Positions 7,340 through 15,763 are shown, counted from the first letter of the stretch. The stretch is 64,000 bases of DNA from Streptomyces fructofermentans (GCF_014651055.1 NZ_BMWD01000016.1:127275-191274), one strand, 5' to 3'. A program made the numbers and translations. Notes: a model not told the origin generated them from the letters alone.

Positions 7340-7987
7340 GTGAACAAGGCGCAGCTCGTAGAAGCGATTGCCGACAAGGTCGGCGGGCGTCAGCAGGCCG
7401 CGGACGCGGTCGACGCCGTACTGGACGCGATCGTCCGTGCAGTTGTCGGCGGTGACCGGGTCTCGGTCACCGGCTTCGGCTCCTTCGAGAAGGTGGACCG
7501 TCCGGCCCGCTACGCCCGCAACCCGCAGACCGGCGAGCGCGTTCGGGTCAAGAAGACCTCCGTGCCCCGCTTCCGCGCGGGCCAGGGCTTCAAGGACCTG
7601 GTGAGCGGCTCGAAGAAGCTCCCCAAGAACGACGTCGCGGTCAAGAAGGCGCCCAAGGGCAGCCTCTCCGGCGGCGCCTCCGCCACGGTCAAGAAGGCCG
7701 CGGCCAAGAAGGCCACGACCGCCAAGAAGGCGGCGGCGAAGCGCACCACGGCCGCCGCGAAGAAGACCACGGCCGCCGCCAAGAAGACGACGGCGAAGCG
7801 CACCACCGCCACCGCCAAGAAGACGACGGCGAAGAAGACCGCGGCCACCGCGAAGAAGACCACGGCCACGGCCAAGAAGACGACGGCCAAGAAGGCCCCG
7901 GCGCAGAAGGCCGCCGCCAAGAAGGCGCCGGCCAAGAAGTCGGCCGCTCGCAAGACCACCGCCAAGAAGGCCACCGCCCGTCGGTAG
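7340..7987 (+). CDS. hupS: HU-family nucleoid protein with histone H1-like tail
   Basis: 215 residues. Residues 1 to about 95 are a canonical HU/IHF fold (MNKAQLVEAIADKVGG, VTGFGSFEKVDRPARYARNP). The remaining ~120 residues are a Lys/Ala/Thr-rich tail of repeated AAKKTTA/AAKKAPA units resembling eukaryotic histone H1. This two-domain architecture is the actinobacterial HupS type, known to compact the nucleoid in Streptomyces spores; the tail binds DNA through charge. GTG 7340 follows GAAGGGGAAGAC. The DNA of the tail is a degenerate repeat of AAGAAG/GCC codons and so prone to length variation. A strong terminator follows. Confidence 0.95.
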   Translation: MNKAQLVEAIADKVGGRQQAADAVDAVLDAIVRAVVGGDRVSVTGFGSFEKVDRPARYARNPQTGERVRVKKTSVPRFRAGQGFKDLVSGSKKLPKNDVAVKKAPKGSLSGGASATVKKAAAKKATTAKKAAAKRTTAAAKKTTAAAKKTTAKRTTATAKKTTAKKTAATAKKTTATAKKTTAKKAPAQKAAAKKAPAKKSAARKTTAKKATARR

Positions 7988-8011
7988 GCCGAGGCCGTCG
8001 GGGTACTCACG

Positions 8012-8051
8012 CGCCGGGCCGGGCTCCCTCTGGGGAGCCCGGCCCGCGGCG
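8012..8051 (+). terminator. hupS terminator
   Basis: The 13-bp perfect core 8016-8028 / 8033-8045 around a 4-nt loop, between hupS and the converging small gene. Confidence 0.85.
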
Positions 8052-8055
8052 TTCC

Positions 8056-8259
8056 TCAGAACGTCTGGAGCGTCACCAGGGTGATCCGCAGTGCCGTGCC
8101 CTCGCCGTCCGTCTCGATCCTCACCCGTTGCCCCGGACGGAGCAGCCGCAGGCCGCCCCTGTCGAACGCCGGTCCGTCGAAGGGCACGGGGGTGCCGTCG
8201 TCGAGCAGCACCTGTCCGCTGCGGGTCTCGGGGTCGTACGTGTACGCGGTCGCCTGCAT
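8056..8259 (-). CDS. Small hypothetical protein, beta-rich
   Basis: A 67-residue protein starting MQATAYTYDPETRSG at ATG 8259. Alternating hydrophobics and repeated turns (LLDDGTPVPFDG, LRPGQRVRIET) suggest a small beta-barrel of the OB/cold-shock kind, but no nucleic-acid-binding RNP motif is present. It converges on hupS. It is preceded by a spacer with Streptomyces-type intergenic repeats, so it is probably independently transcribed. Function unknown. Confidence 0.75.
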   Translation of the reverse strand: MQATAYTYDPETRSGQVLLDDGTPVPFDGPAFDRGGLRLLRPGQRVRIETDGEGTALRITLVTLQTF

Positions 8260-8325
8260 GCCGAAAGCGTATGCGCTCCGCTCGGGGGGTGGGGGTGGGT
8301 GGCCCTTGTCGGGGCTGTGCGGGTG

Positions 8326-8433
8326 TGCGGGGGTTGTTCGCGCCGTTCCCCGCGCCCCTGAGGGGTGGCGGGTTCGATGGTGCGGGGGTGCTCGCGCCGT
8401 TCCTCGCGGTCCTGAAGGGCTGGTGGCGCGGGT
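8326..8433. repeat. Two diverged copies of a 55-bp intergenic repeat
   Basis: Units beginning at 8326 and 8381 share TGCGGGGG..TCGCGCCGTTCC..CGCG..CCTGA.GGG. The core resembles a GC-rich stem-loop element (GTTCCCCGCGCCCCT-type) that I recall as very common between Streptomyces genes. The second copy is degraded. The rest of spacer 8260-8435 shows no gene. Confidence 0.6.
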
Positions 8434-8435
8434 GG

Positions 8436-9068
8436 TCAGAGGGCGTTGAGGGGTTTCACCGCCTGGGTCGTGTGCGGGCCCACGCCCAGGAGCAGGGCGG
8501 CGCGCAGGTCCTCGCCGGTGTCGACGTCCTGGCGTACGGAATCCACGGCGTCCAGCAGGAGTTCCGCGGCGCCCGAGGCGCGGTGGCGGGCCCGGGAGTC
8601 CGCGCCGAATGCGGGGAGCAATTCCAGACCGGCGGAGGCGGCCAGAAGAGTTGTTCCGATTCCGGCGGCGTCCGGCAGGAAAGCGCGCGGGAATTCGGCC
8701 GCCGCGGCCAGGACACGCGCCAATTCCGGTGGGCGCAGTGCCGGCAGGTCCGCGTTCAGCGCCGCCAGCGGGCCCCGGGGCCCCCGGGAGCGTACGACCG
8801 CGGACCCGTGCCGCAGGGCGGCGTTCAGGCCGCCTCCCGGCTCGTCCGGGACGATCCGGGCACCCAGGGCGGTCAGCTCGCGTCCGGCGAGCGGGTCGTC
8901 CGTGACTACGGCCACATCGCCGACGGCCGGGCAGGCCAGCGCCGCGGCCACGGTGTCCTGCGCGAAGGCGAGGGCGAGGCCGGGACGCAGACCGTCCGAG
9001 GCCGTGTCCGAGAGCCTGCTCTTCGCCCGCGCCAGGGCCTTCAGAGGTATGACCAAGGTCCACCGCAC
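8436..9068 (-). CDS. cofC: 2-phospho-L-lactate guanylyltransferase (coenzyme F420 biosynthesis)
   Basis: A 210-residue nucleotidyltransferase (CofC/FbiD). It makes the guanylylated 2-phospholactate or phosphoenolpyruvate precursor that CofD/FbiA transfers to Fo. The N-terminus VIPLKALARAKSRLS is the family signature; VAVVTDDPLAGREL and ALNADLPALRPPEL (metal-binding D-x-D-like region) follow. I prefer GTG 9068, which has GGGAGGGACGGAGC upstream at proper spacing. GTG 9095 is possible and adds nine residues. It is divergent from the acyltransferase gene. Confidence 0.9.
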   Translation of the reverse strand: MRWTLVIPLKALARAKSRLSDTASDGLRPGLALAFAQDTVAAALACPAVGDVAVVTDDPLAGRELTALGARIVPDEPGGGLNAALRHGSAVVRSRGPRGPLAALNADLPALRPPELARVLAAAAEFPRAFLPDAAGIGTTLLAASAGLELLPAFGADSRARHRASGAAELLLDAVDSVRQDVDTGEDLRAALLLGVGPHTTQAVKPLNAL

Positions 9069-9236
9069 GAGTGCTCCGTCCCTCCCTTGTCGCACATATT
9101 GTGACGTGGCGGCCCCGAAGGTCCGGCGTCAGGGAGGGCGGTGGCCGGAGACGGGCGGGCGTACGGTGTTCTCGACAGACAGTCGGCCTGGAGCGACACT
9201 TGTGCGGCCCCCCAGGCCCAAGAGGAAGGTGCCCGC

Positions 9237-10034
9237 GTGCCCCGCCGCAGAATCAGCTTCTGGTACCGCTTCGCAGCGGTCCTCGTTAAACCGCCGCTGG
9301 TGGTTCTGATCAAGCGGGACTGGCGCGGAATGGAGAACATTCCGGCTGAGGGTGGATTTATCACCGCGGTCAACCACAATTCCCACGCGGACCCCTTCGC
9401 GTACGGACACTTTCAGTACAACACCGGCCGGGTGCCGCGTTTCCTCGCCAAGAGCGGCCTTTTCAAGAAGGGCTTCGTCGGGGCGGCCATGCGCGGGACG
9501 GGCCAGATCCCGGTCTACCGCGAGAGCAGCGACGCGCTCAGCGCCTACCGTGCCGCGATCGACGCCGTGGAGCGCGGCGAGTGCGTCGCCTTCTATCCCG
9601 AGGCGACCCTCACCCGCGACCCCGACATGTGGCCGATGACCGGCAAGACGGGCGCCGCGCGCGTGGCCCTGGAGACCAGGTGCCCGGTGATCCCGGTGGC
9701 CCAGTGGGGCGCCAACCTGCTGCTGCCGCCGTACGCGAAGAAGCCCGACATCCTGCCGCGCAAGACGCACCAGGTGCTCGCGGGCCCGCCCGTGGACCTG
9801 GCGCGGTTCTACGACAAGGAGATGACCCCCGAACTCCTCAAGGAGGCCACCGAGGTCATCATGGCGGCGATCACCGCCCAGCTGGAGCTGATCCGCGGAG
9901 AGAAGGCCCCCGCGACACCGTTCGACCCGCGCCAGGTGCGCATCGAGCAGCGGCGCAGGTCGCTGACCCAGGTCGAGCGGGAAGCACGGGAGCTGACGGC
10001 GGACGCGGAGCACGAGAAGGAGCGCGGCAAGTGA
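9237..10034 (+). CDS. plsC: 1-acylglycerol-3-phosphate O-acyltransferase family protein
   Basis: A 265-residue PlsC-type acyltransferase for phosphatidic acid synthesis. The H-x4-D catalytic motif is NHNSHADPF (H47, D52), the glycerol-3-phosphate-binding motif appears as FYPEATLT, and CPVIPVAQWGA is the fourth block. An N-terminal amphipathic/hydrophobic helix (VLVKPPLVVLI) fits membrane association. GTG 9237 has AGAGGAAGG seven bases upstream. It overlaps gpsA by 4 bp (GTGA), so lysophosphatidate acylation and glycerol-3-phosphate supply are co-expressed. The exact acyl acceptor is inferred from family and context. Confidence 0.9.
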   Translation: MPRRRISFWYRFAAVLVKPPLVVLIKRDWRGMENIPAEGGFITAVNHNSHADPFAYGHFQYNTGRVPRFLAKSGLFKKGFVGAAMRGTGQIPVYRESSDALSAYRAAIDAVERGECVAFYPEATLTRDPDMWPMTGKTGAARVALETRCPVIPVAQWGANLLLPPYAKKPDILPRKTHQVLAGPPVDLARFYDKEMTPELLKEATEVIMAAITAQLELIRGEKAPATPFDPRQVRIEQRRRSLTQVEREARELTADAEHEKERGK

Positions 10035-11050
10035 CGACATCCGGTGGACCCGTCAAAGCGGCTGTCTTCGGGACCGGATCGTGGGGCACGGCCTTCGGCA
10101 TGGTTCTCGCCGATGCCGGCTGCGACGTGACGCTGTGGGCGCGGCGGGCCGAACTCGCCGACGCCGTCAACTCCTCGCGGACCAACCCCGACTACCTGCC
10201 GGGCATCGAGCTCCCGGAGAACCTGCGGGCCACCACCGACGCGGCGGAGGCCGCGCGCGACGCCGACTTCACCGTGCTCGCCGTGCCCTCGCAGACGCTG
10301 CGCGGGAACCTCGCGGAGTGGGTGCCGCTGCTCGCTCCCGGCACCGTGCTGGTCTCGCTCATGAAGGGCGTCGAACTCGGCTCGGCGATGCGGATGAGCG
10401 AGGTGATCGAGGACGTCGCCAAGGTCGGCGCCGACCGGGTCGCCGTGGTCACCGGACCCAACCTGGCCCGCGAGATCGCCGCCCGCATGCCGGCCGCCGC
10501 GGTGGTCGCCTGCGACGACGGCGAGGTCGCCCGGCGGCTGCAGGCGGCCTGCCACACCCCGTACTTCCGCCCGTACACCAACACCGACGTGGTGGGCTGC
10601 GAACTCGGCGGCGCCGTGAAGAACGTGATCGGCCTCGCCGTCGGCATCGCTGACGGCATGGGACTCGGCGACAACGCCAAGGGGTCGCTCATCACCCGCG
10701 GGCTGGCGGAGACCACCCGGCTCGGCCTGTCCATGGGCGCCGACCCGCTGACGTTCTCCGGACTCGCCGGGCTGGGCGACCTGGTGGCGACCTGCTCCTC
10801 GCCGCTCTCGCGCAACCACACCTTCGGCACCAACCTCGGCCGGGGCATGACCCTCCAGGAGACCATCGCGGTCACCCGGCAGACCGCCGAGGGCGTCAAG
10901 TCCTGCGAGTCCGTACTGGACTTGGCGCGCAGGCACGGAGTCGACATGCCCATCACCGAGACGGTCGTCGGCATCGTCCACGAGGGCAAGCCCCCGGTGG
11001 TCGCCCTGAAGGAGCTGATGTCGCGCAGCGCCAAGCCCGAGCGACGCTGA
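10031..11050 (+). CDS. gpsA: Glycerol-3-phosphate dehydrogenase (NAD(P)+)
   Basis: A 339-residue dehydrogenase reducing dihydroxyacetone phosphate to sn-glycerol-3-phosphate for phospholipid synthesis. The Rossmann motif FGTGSWGTAFG is at residues 13-23. The catalytic lysine region GGAVKNVIGLAVGIADG, the VTGPNLAREIA segment and SGLAGLGDLVATC are all conserved. It starts in the 4-bp overlap with the acyltransferase gene. Its last codons belong to a 22-bp tandem repeat running past the stop. Confidence 0.97.
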   Translation: MTTSGGPVKAAVFGTGSWGTAFGMVLADAGCDVTLWARRAELADAVNSSRTNPDYLPGIELPENLRATTDAAEAARDADFTVLAVPSQTLRGNLAEWVPLLAPGTVLVSLMKGVELGSAMRMSEVIEDVAKVGADRVAVVTGPNLAREIAARMPAAAVVACDDGEVARRLQAACHTPYFRPYTNTDVVGCELGGAVKNVIGLAVGIADGMGLGDNAKGSLITRGLAETTRLGLSMGADPLTFSGLAGLGDLVATCSSPLSRNHTFGTNLGRGMTLQETIAVTRQTAEGVKSCESVLDLARRHGVDMPITETVVGIVHEGKPPVVALKELMSRSAKPERR

Positions 11051-11107
11051 GCGACCGTCCGGACGACGCTGAGCGACCGTCCGCGCGACGCCGGGCGACC
11101 GGGGCCC
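11042..11107. repeat. 22-bp tandem repeat spanning the gpsA stop
   Basis: Three units start at 11042, 11064 and 11086. The first two share a 20-bp block, CGACGCTGAGCGACCGTCCG; the third is degenerate. Unit 1 contains the gpsA stop codon, so the later units are duplications of the gene's end. Confidence 0.75.
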
Positions 11108-11152
11108 GCGGACGCTGACTCGGTGCCTGCCACCGGGTACTCTCAACGCGAT

Positions 11153-12310
11153 ATGAGCACCGAGAACCTCCCCCAGAGCACCGAGCAGCAGCTCCGCAAG
11201 CCGCGTGTGGCCGTCGTGTTCGGCGGCCGCAGCTCCGAACACGGGATCTCCGTGGTCACCGCCGGCGCGGTCCTGCGTGCCATCGACCGGACGAAGTACG
11301 ACGTCCTGCCGATCGGCATCACACAGGACGGCCGCTGGGCGCTCACCGCGGACGAGCCCGAGCGGATGGCCATCGTCGACCGGCGCCAGCCGAACGTGGA
11401 GCAGCTCGCGGAGTCGCACGAGGGCGGAGTGATCCTGCCCGTCGACCCCGCCAACCGCGAGGTCGTCTACAGCGAGCCCGGTTCGGTGCCGAAGGCGCTC
11501 GGCGAGGTGGATGTCGTCTTCCCGCTGCTGCACGGCCCCTACGGCGAGGACGGCACCCTCCAGGGACTGCTGGAGCTGTCCGGTGTCCCGTACGTCGGCG
11601 CGGGTGTGCTCGCCTCGGCCGTCGGCCAGGACAAGGAGTACATGAAGCGCGTCTTCACCTCCTTCGGCCTGCCGGTCGGCCCCTACGAGGTCATCCGCCC
11701 CCGCGAGTGGGAGCAGGACCCCTCGGCCGCCCGCAAGAAGATCATCGACTTCGCGGGGGAGCACGGCTGGCCGCTCTTCGTGAAGCCCGCGCGCGCGGGC
11801 TCGTCGATCGGCATCACCAAGGTCGACGACCTGGGCGGCCTCGACGAGGCGATCGAGGCGGCCCGGCACCACGACCCGAAGATCCTCGTCGAGGCGCTGC
11901 TGCGCGGCCGCGAGATCGAGTGCGGCGTCCTGGAGTTCGAGGACGGACCGCGGGCCTCCGTACCGGCCGAGATCCCGCCGGTGCAGTCGCACGCGTACTA
12001 CGACTTCGAGGCGAAGTACATCGACTCGACCCCCGGTCTCGTGCCCGCCCCGCTGACCCCCGAGCAGACCGCCGAGGTCAGGCGGCTCGCGGTGGACGCC
12101 TTCGACGCCGCGTCCTGCGAGGGCCTGGTCCGCGCGGACTTCTTCCTCACCGAGGACGGGGAGTTCGTGATCAACGAGATCAACACGATGCCCGGCTTCA
12201 CGCCCATCTCCATGTACCCGAAGATGTGGGAGGCGACCGGCGTGGGCTACCAGGAGCTGGTGGACCGCCTCATCCAGGCGGCGCTGCGCCGGCCGACGGG
12301 ACTGCGCTAG
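11153..12310 (+). CDS. ddlA: D-alanine--D-alanine ligase
   Basis: A 385-residue ATP-grasp ligase forming the D-Ala-D-Ala dipeptide of peptidoglycan precursors. Conserved blocks are FGGRSSEHGISV, LLHGPYGEDGTLQGLLEL, LFVKPARAGSSIGITKV and NEINTMPGFTPISMYP. Length and motifs match the ordinary Ddl branch; nothing points to a VanA-type D-Ala-D-Lac ligase. ATG 11153 is preceded by a TACTCT hexamer about 10 nt upstream and no clear ribosome-binding site, suggesting a leaderless or near-leaderless mRNA. Confidence 0.97.
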   Translation: MSTENLPQSTEQQLRKPRVAVVFGGRSSEHGISVVTAGAVLRAIDRTKYDVLPIGITQDGRWALTADEPERMAIVDRRQPNVEQLAESHEGGVILPVDPANREVVYSEPGSVPKALGEVDVVFPLLHGPYGEDGTLQGLLELSGVPYVGAGVLASAVGQDKEYMKRVFTSFGLPVGPYEVIRPREWEQDPSAARKKIIDFAGEHGWPLFVKPARAGSSIGITKVDDLGGLDEAIEAARHHDPKILVEALLRGREIECGVLEFEDGPRASVPAEIPPVQSHAYYDFEAKYIDSTPGLVPAPLTPEQTAEVRRLAVDAFDAASCEGLVRADFFLTEDGEFVINEINTMPGFTPISMYPKMWEATGVGYQELVDRLIQAALRRPTGLR

Positions 12311-12375
12311 CCCGGTTCCGCGAGGCGAGGGGCCGCCCGGACGAGGCGGCCCGCTCCGCCCCTTCGAGGGGCGTG

Positions 12376-12891
12376 CTAGTCGGCGATCCCCTCGGGGATC
12401 GCCTTCTTCATGGCCGGGGCCAGATCGACGAGCAGGGACGAGGCGTCCCTGCCCGCGGGCGCGGTCACCTCGACGTACGCGCGGCGATTGGCGCTGGTGA
12501 AGCGGTACGCCCCGGCGTCCCGCTTCTCCATGAGCCAGTCGACGCCGTTCACGCCGCCCGGCACCGCGTCGGGGTCGTTGCCCTCGGCGACCTCGGGATC
12601 GGCCATCTTGGGCGGTCGCTCGACACCGCAGCGCAGTATGATCGCCGGGCTTCCCCAGCCCGCGGTCAGGGCGGACCGGGGCTCGGGATCCTTCCGGCCC
12701 AGGCCGTCCACCTTCTGCGGCAGCTCCTTGTCCAGGTTCCGGCACAGCTCCGAGACCTTCGTGTCCGGGCTGGGAACCGCGGTGGTGGAGTTGTCGTCTG
12801 CTGAGGAGCAGCCAGTGGCCGCGATCAGCAGAACGAGGGCGGGCGGCCCGAGGCGAGAGATGTGCCGGTGACGGAAGAAGTCCACCGGCAA
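12376..12891 (-). CDS. DUF3515-family lipoprotein
   Basis: A 171-residue secreted lipoprotein. It has a basic N-terminus, a hydrophobic core (PPALVLLIAAT) and lipobox AATGC with Cys28 as the lipidated residue, followed by a Ser/Asp-rich tether. The globular part matches the actinobacterial DUF3515 pattern (LCRNLDKELPQKVDG near the start and WLMEKRDAGAYRFTSANR towards the end). Function unknown. It is probably exported by Sec and anchored on the outer face of the membrane. It converges on ddlA and lies 14 bp after the Lrp-like gene on the same strand. Confidence 0.88.
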   Translation of the reverse strand: MPVDFFRHRHISRLGPPALVLLIAATGCSSADDNSTTAVPSPDTKVSELCRNLDKELPQKVDGLGRKDPEPRSALTAGWGSPAIILRCGVERPPKMADPEVAEGNDPDAVPGGVNGVDWLMEKRDAGAYRFTSANRRAYVEVTAPAGRDASSLLVDLAPAMKKAIPEGIAD

Positions 12892-12905
12892 AGGGTAGAC
12901 GGGGG

Positions 12906-13139
12906 CTACAGGTGCACGACCGGGCAGGTCAGCGTTCGCGTGATGCCGTCCACTTGCTGGACTTTCGCGACCACCATGCGTCCGAGTTCGTCGACGGTGT
13001 CGGCTTGGGCCCGCACGATCACGTCGTACGGTCCTGTCACGTCCTCGGCCTGGATCACCCCCGCAATCTTGCTGATCGTGTCGGCGACGGTCGACGCTTT
13101 GCCGACCTCCGTCTGGATCAGGATGTACGCCTGTACCAC
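12906..13139 (-). CDS. Stand-alone Lrp/AsnC ligand-binding (RAM) domain protein
   Basis: A 77-residue protein consisting only of the RAM/ACT-like ligand-binding half of an Lrp/AsnC regulator (VQAYILIQTEVGKAS, DVTGPYDVIVRAQADT), with no DNA-binding helix-turn-helix. GTG 13139 is preceded by CCTGGAGGTTCC on the minus strand. Longer in-frame starts exist, but the sequence before residue 1 is non-conserved. Stand-alone RAM proteins can hetero-oligomerise with full-length Lrp regulators or sense amino acids. Target unknown. Divergent from thiL. Confidence 0.88.
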   Translation of the reverse strand: MVQAYILIQTEVGKASTVADTISKIAGVIQAEDVTGPYDVIVRAQADTVDELGRMVVAKVQQVDGITRTLTCPVVHL

Positions 13140-13345
13140 GGAACCTCCAGGGCGGCCACGAGGATCATGTGGGGAAAAGGAACGCCACGGTATCGCGTCG
13201 CCGCACGCCGCGGGGAGACCCACGGGGGCTGCGGCTCGCGCGTTGGGGTGCAAGCAGTGCAGACGTTGACGGTCGACTCGACCGTACCCAGGTCGGAGGC
13301 GGCCCGCGACCGGGCGGACGCAGGAACAGAAGGAGACGTACGACG

Positions 13346-14311
13346 ATGAAGGGCACCGTGGGCGAGCTGGGGGAGTTCGGGCTCATCAAGGAGCTCACCT
13401 CGCGGCTCACCACCACTCCGGCGGTCCGCGTCGGACCGGGCGACGACGCCGCCGTGGTGGCCGCCCCCGACCGCAGGGTCGTGGCGAGCACCGACATCCT
13501 CCTGGAGGGGCGGCACTTCCGCCGCGACTGGTCCACGGCGTACGACGTCGGGCGCAAGGCTGCCGCGCAGAACCTCGCGGACATCGCCGCGATGGGCGCC
13601 GTGCCGACGGCGCTGCTGCTCGGGCTGGTCGTCCCGGCCGAACTGCCCGCCACCTGGCCCTCCGAGCTGATGGACGGCCTGCGCGACGAGTGCCAGGTCG
13701 CCGGCGCGGCCGTGGTCGGCGGCGACGTCGTACGCGGCGACACGATCACCGTGGCGATCACCGCGCTGGGTGACCTGCGCAACCACGAGCCGGTGACGCG
13801 GGCCGGGGCCCGCCCCGGTGACGTGGTGGCCGTGACGGGCTGGCTCGGCTGGTCCGCCGCCGGGCACGCGGTGCTCTCCCGCGGCTTCCGCTCGCCGCGC
13901 GCCTTCGTCGAGGCGCACCGGCGCCCGGAGCCGCCGTACCACGCGGGCCCCGCGGCGGCCGGTCTCGGCGCGACCTCGATGACGGACGTCAGCGACGGAC
14001 TGATCGCCGACCTCGGGCACATCGCCGAGGCCAGCAAGGTGCGCATCGACGTGCGCTCCGGGGCCGTCGACATCCCCACCCAGATGAACGACATCGGGCA
14101 GGCCGTCGGAGTCGACCCCATCCAGTGGGTGCTGACCGGCGGCGAGGACCACGCGATCGTCGCGACGTTCCCGCCCGACGTGAAGCTGCCCGCCCGGTGG
14201 AAGGTGATCGGCGAGGTGCTCAACCCGTCGGCGCTGCCGCAGGTCACCGTGGACGGGGCGCCGTGGACCAGCAAGGGCGGCTGGGACCACTTCGCGGACA
14301 TCGAGTCATGA
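13346..14311 (+). CDS. thiL: Thiamine-monophosphate kinase
   Basis: A 321-residue ATP-dependent kinase converting thiamine monophosphate to the diphosphate cofactor. The PurM/AIR-synthase fold signatures are RVGPGDDAAVV (Mg/phosphate binding), DILLEGRHFRRDWS, NLADIAAMGA and DVSDGLIADLGHIAEAS. ATG 13346 follows AGAAGGAGACGTACG. It ends in a 4-bp ATGA overlap with thiD, giving a thiamine operon. Confidence 0.97.
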   Translation: MKGTVGELGEFGLIKELTSRLTTTPAVRVGPGDDAAVVAAPDRRVVASTDILLEGRHFRRDWSTAYDVGRKAAAQNLADIAAMGAVPTALLLGLVVPAELPATWPSELMDGLRDECQVAGAAVVGGDVVRGDTITVAITALGDLRNHEPVTRAGARPGDVVAVTGWLGWSAAGHAVLSRGFRSPRAFVEAHRRPEPPYHAGPAAAGLGATSMTDVSDGLIADLGHIAEASKVRIDVRSGAVDIPTQMNDIGQAVGVDPIQWVLTGGEDHAIVATFPPDVKLPARWKVIGEVLNPSALPQVTVDGAPWTSKGGWDHFADIES

Positions 14312-15102
14312 GCGCCGCGCCTCCCCGGGTGCTGACGGTCGCGGGCTCCGACTCCGGCGGCGGCGCCGGAGTCCAGGCGGACCTCAAGACGATGCTCGCG
14401 CTCGGCGCGCACGGCATGAGCGTGCTCACCGCCGTCACCGCGCAGAACTCACTGGGTGTGCAGGGGGCCTGGGAACTGCCGGTGGACGCGGTGCGCGCCC
14501 AGTACCGCAGCGTCGTCGACGACATCGGTGTCGACGCGGTCAAGACCGGCATGCTCGCCTCCGCCGAACTCGTCGAGGCGGTGGCCGAGCTGATCGCGGG
14601 CACGGACGTGCCCTGCGTGGTCGACCCGGTCGGCGTCTCCAAGCACGGGGACCCGCTGCTCGCCGCCTCCGCCCTGGACTCCGTACGGAAGCGACTGCTG
14701 CCCGTCGCGACGGTGGCGACGCCGAACCTCGACGAGGTGGCGCAGCTCACAGGCGTACGGGTCGAGTCGGAGGACGGGATGCGGCGCGCGGCCGGGGCCG
14801 TGCTGTCCTACGGGCCGGCCTGGGCGCTGATCAAGGGCGGCCATCTGGCGGGGGACGCCGTCGACCTGCTGACGGACGGGTCGGCGGAGTTCTGGCTGAG
14901 GTCGCCGCGCCACGACAACCGGCACACGCACGGCACGGGCTGCACCCTCGCCTCGGCGCTGGCGTCGGAACTGGCGAAGGGCCGCCCGGTGCCGGAGGCG
15001 GCGGCGGCCGCGAAGGAGTACGTCACCGGGGCGATCGCCGCCGGGTTCGCGCTCGGGGGCGGCATCGGACCGGTGGACCACGGGTGGCGCTTCCGGTCCT
15101 GA
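14308..15102 (+). CDS. thiD: Hydroxymethylpyrimidine (phosphate) kinase
   Basis: A 264-residue ribokinase-fold enzyme phosphorylating HMP and HMP-P for thiamine pyrimidine synthesis. The N-terminal VAGSDSGGGAGVQADLKT is the substrate-binding block, and the DTGCGT-type anion hole is HTHGTGCTLASALASEL near the C-terminus. It starts in the stop of thiL. Bidirectional use as a pyridoxal kinase is possible in this family but less likely given thiL. Confidence 0.96.
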   Translation: MSAAPPRVLTVAGSDSGGGAGVQADLKTMLALGAHGMSVLTAVTAQNSLGVQGAWELPVDAVRAQYRSVVDDIGVDAVKTGMLASAELVEAVAELIAGTDVPCVVDPVGVSKHGDPLLAASALDSVRKRLLPVATVATPNLDEVAQLTGVRVESEDGMRRAAGAVLSYGPAWALIKGGHLAGDAVDLLTDGSAEFWLRSPRHDNRHTHGTGCTLASALASELAKGRPVPEAAAAAKEYVTGAIAAGFALGGGIGPVDHGWRFRS

Positions 15103-15263
15103 GCGCCGGGAGCGGCGAATCCCGGGACGCGGCGGGCGCCCGGAGCCGGGTGCTCCGAACCCGGGAGCCGAGCGGTGGTCACGGCCTCCGGTGCGTGCCG
15201 GGGGCGCACGGGGGAGTGCGCGTGGGTCCGCGGACGGACCGGTGCGTCCCGGGCACAGCAGAA

Positions 15264-15289
15264 AGCCGGCCCACCGAGGTGGACCGGCT
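15264..15289. terminator. Hairpin between thiD and rpmB
   Basis: Arms AGCCGGCCCAC and GTGGACCGGCT (one mismatch) around CGAG, flanked by A/T-rich ends on both sides. It probably serves the converging thiLD and rpmB transcripts. Spacer 15103-15263 shows no gene. Confidence 0.7.
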
Positions 15290-15329
15290 CAAAGCAGCGA
15301 ACCAGCAGTGGCCGCGCGCTGGCAGATCG

Positions 15330-15515
15330 TCAGCGCGAGACCTTGCCGGCCTTGATGCACGAGGTGCAAGCGTTCACGCGCTTCGGCGTCCCGCCGACCA
15401 CGGTACGGACGCGCTGGATGTTCGGGTTCCAGCGACGGGGCGTACGGCGGTGGGAATGCGAGATGCTGTTGCCGAAGCCCGGCCCCTTGCCGCAGACGTC
15501 GCAGTTGGCAGCCAC
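15330..15515 (-). CDS. rpmB: 50S ribosomal protein L28 (zinc-binding form)
   Basis: A 61-residue large-subunit protein, MAANCDVCGKGPGFGNSIS onwards. It keeps both cysteine pairs (C5/C8 and the VNACTSC pair), so it is the C+ zinc-containing paralogue expressed when zinc is sufficient. Streptomyces usually carries a Zur-controlled cysteine-free paralogue elsewhere. The leader contains a 22-bp perfect palindrome starting 35 nt upstream. Confidence 0.97.
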   Translation of the reverse strand: MAANCDVCGKGPGFGNSISHSHRRTPRRWNPNIQRVRTVVGGTPKRVNACTSCIKAGKVSR

Positions 15516-15549
15516 GGGTCACTCCAAAGACTTCAGATGCTCTTACGGA

Positions 15550-15571
15550 TGATCCCGGCATGCCGGGATCA
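15550..15571. promoter_or_regulatory. Perfect 22-bp palindrome in the rpmB leader
   Basis: TGATCCCGGC and GCCGGGATCA with central AT are exactly self-complementary. It lies between rpmB (minus) and the DAK2 gene (plus), next to GGATCT direct repeats at 15572-15583. It could be an RNA hairpin for L28 autoregulation or a protein operator. Confidence 0.55.
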
Positions 15572-15763
15572 GGATCTAGGATCTGAGTGGCGGTGCCAGG
15601 AGGAAGGCCCGATGGGATCGGGCAACCGGAGCAGCATACAACGACTGCGTCCGTGCAACGAAACTACCATGTTCCGACCGGTTGCCTCCCCGAGGCCTCC
15701 TCCTGCGGACACCCGCCCGGGGTCTACGCTGCGTCGGACGTTCGGCTGCTCAAGGAGGCGCAG

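Noticed and set aside
7620..7987. A separate repeat-rich gene in the hupS tail
   Set aside because: The Lys/Ala repeats are in frame with and part of HupS, as known for this family.
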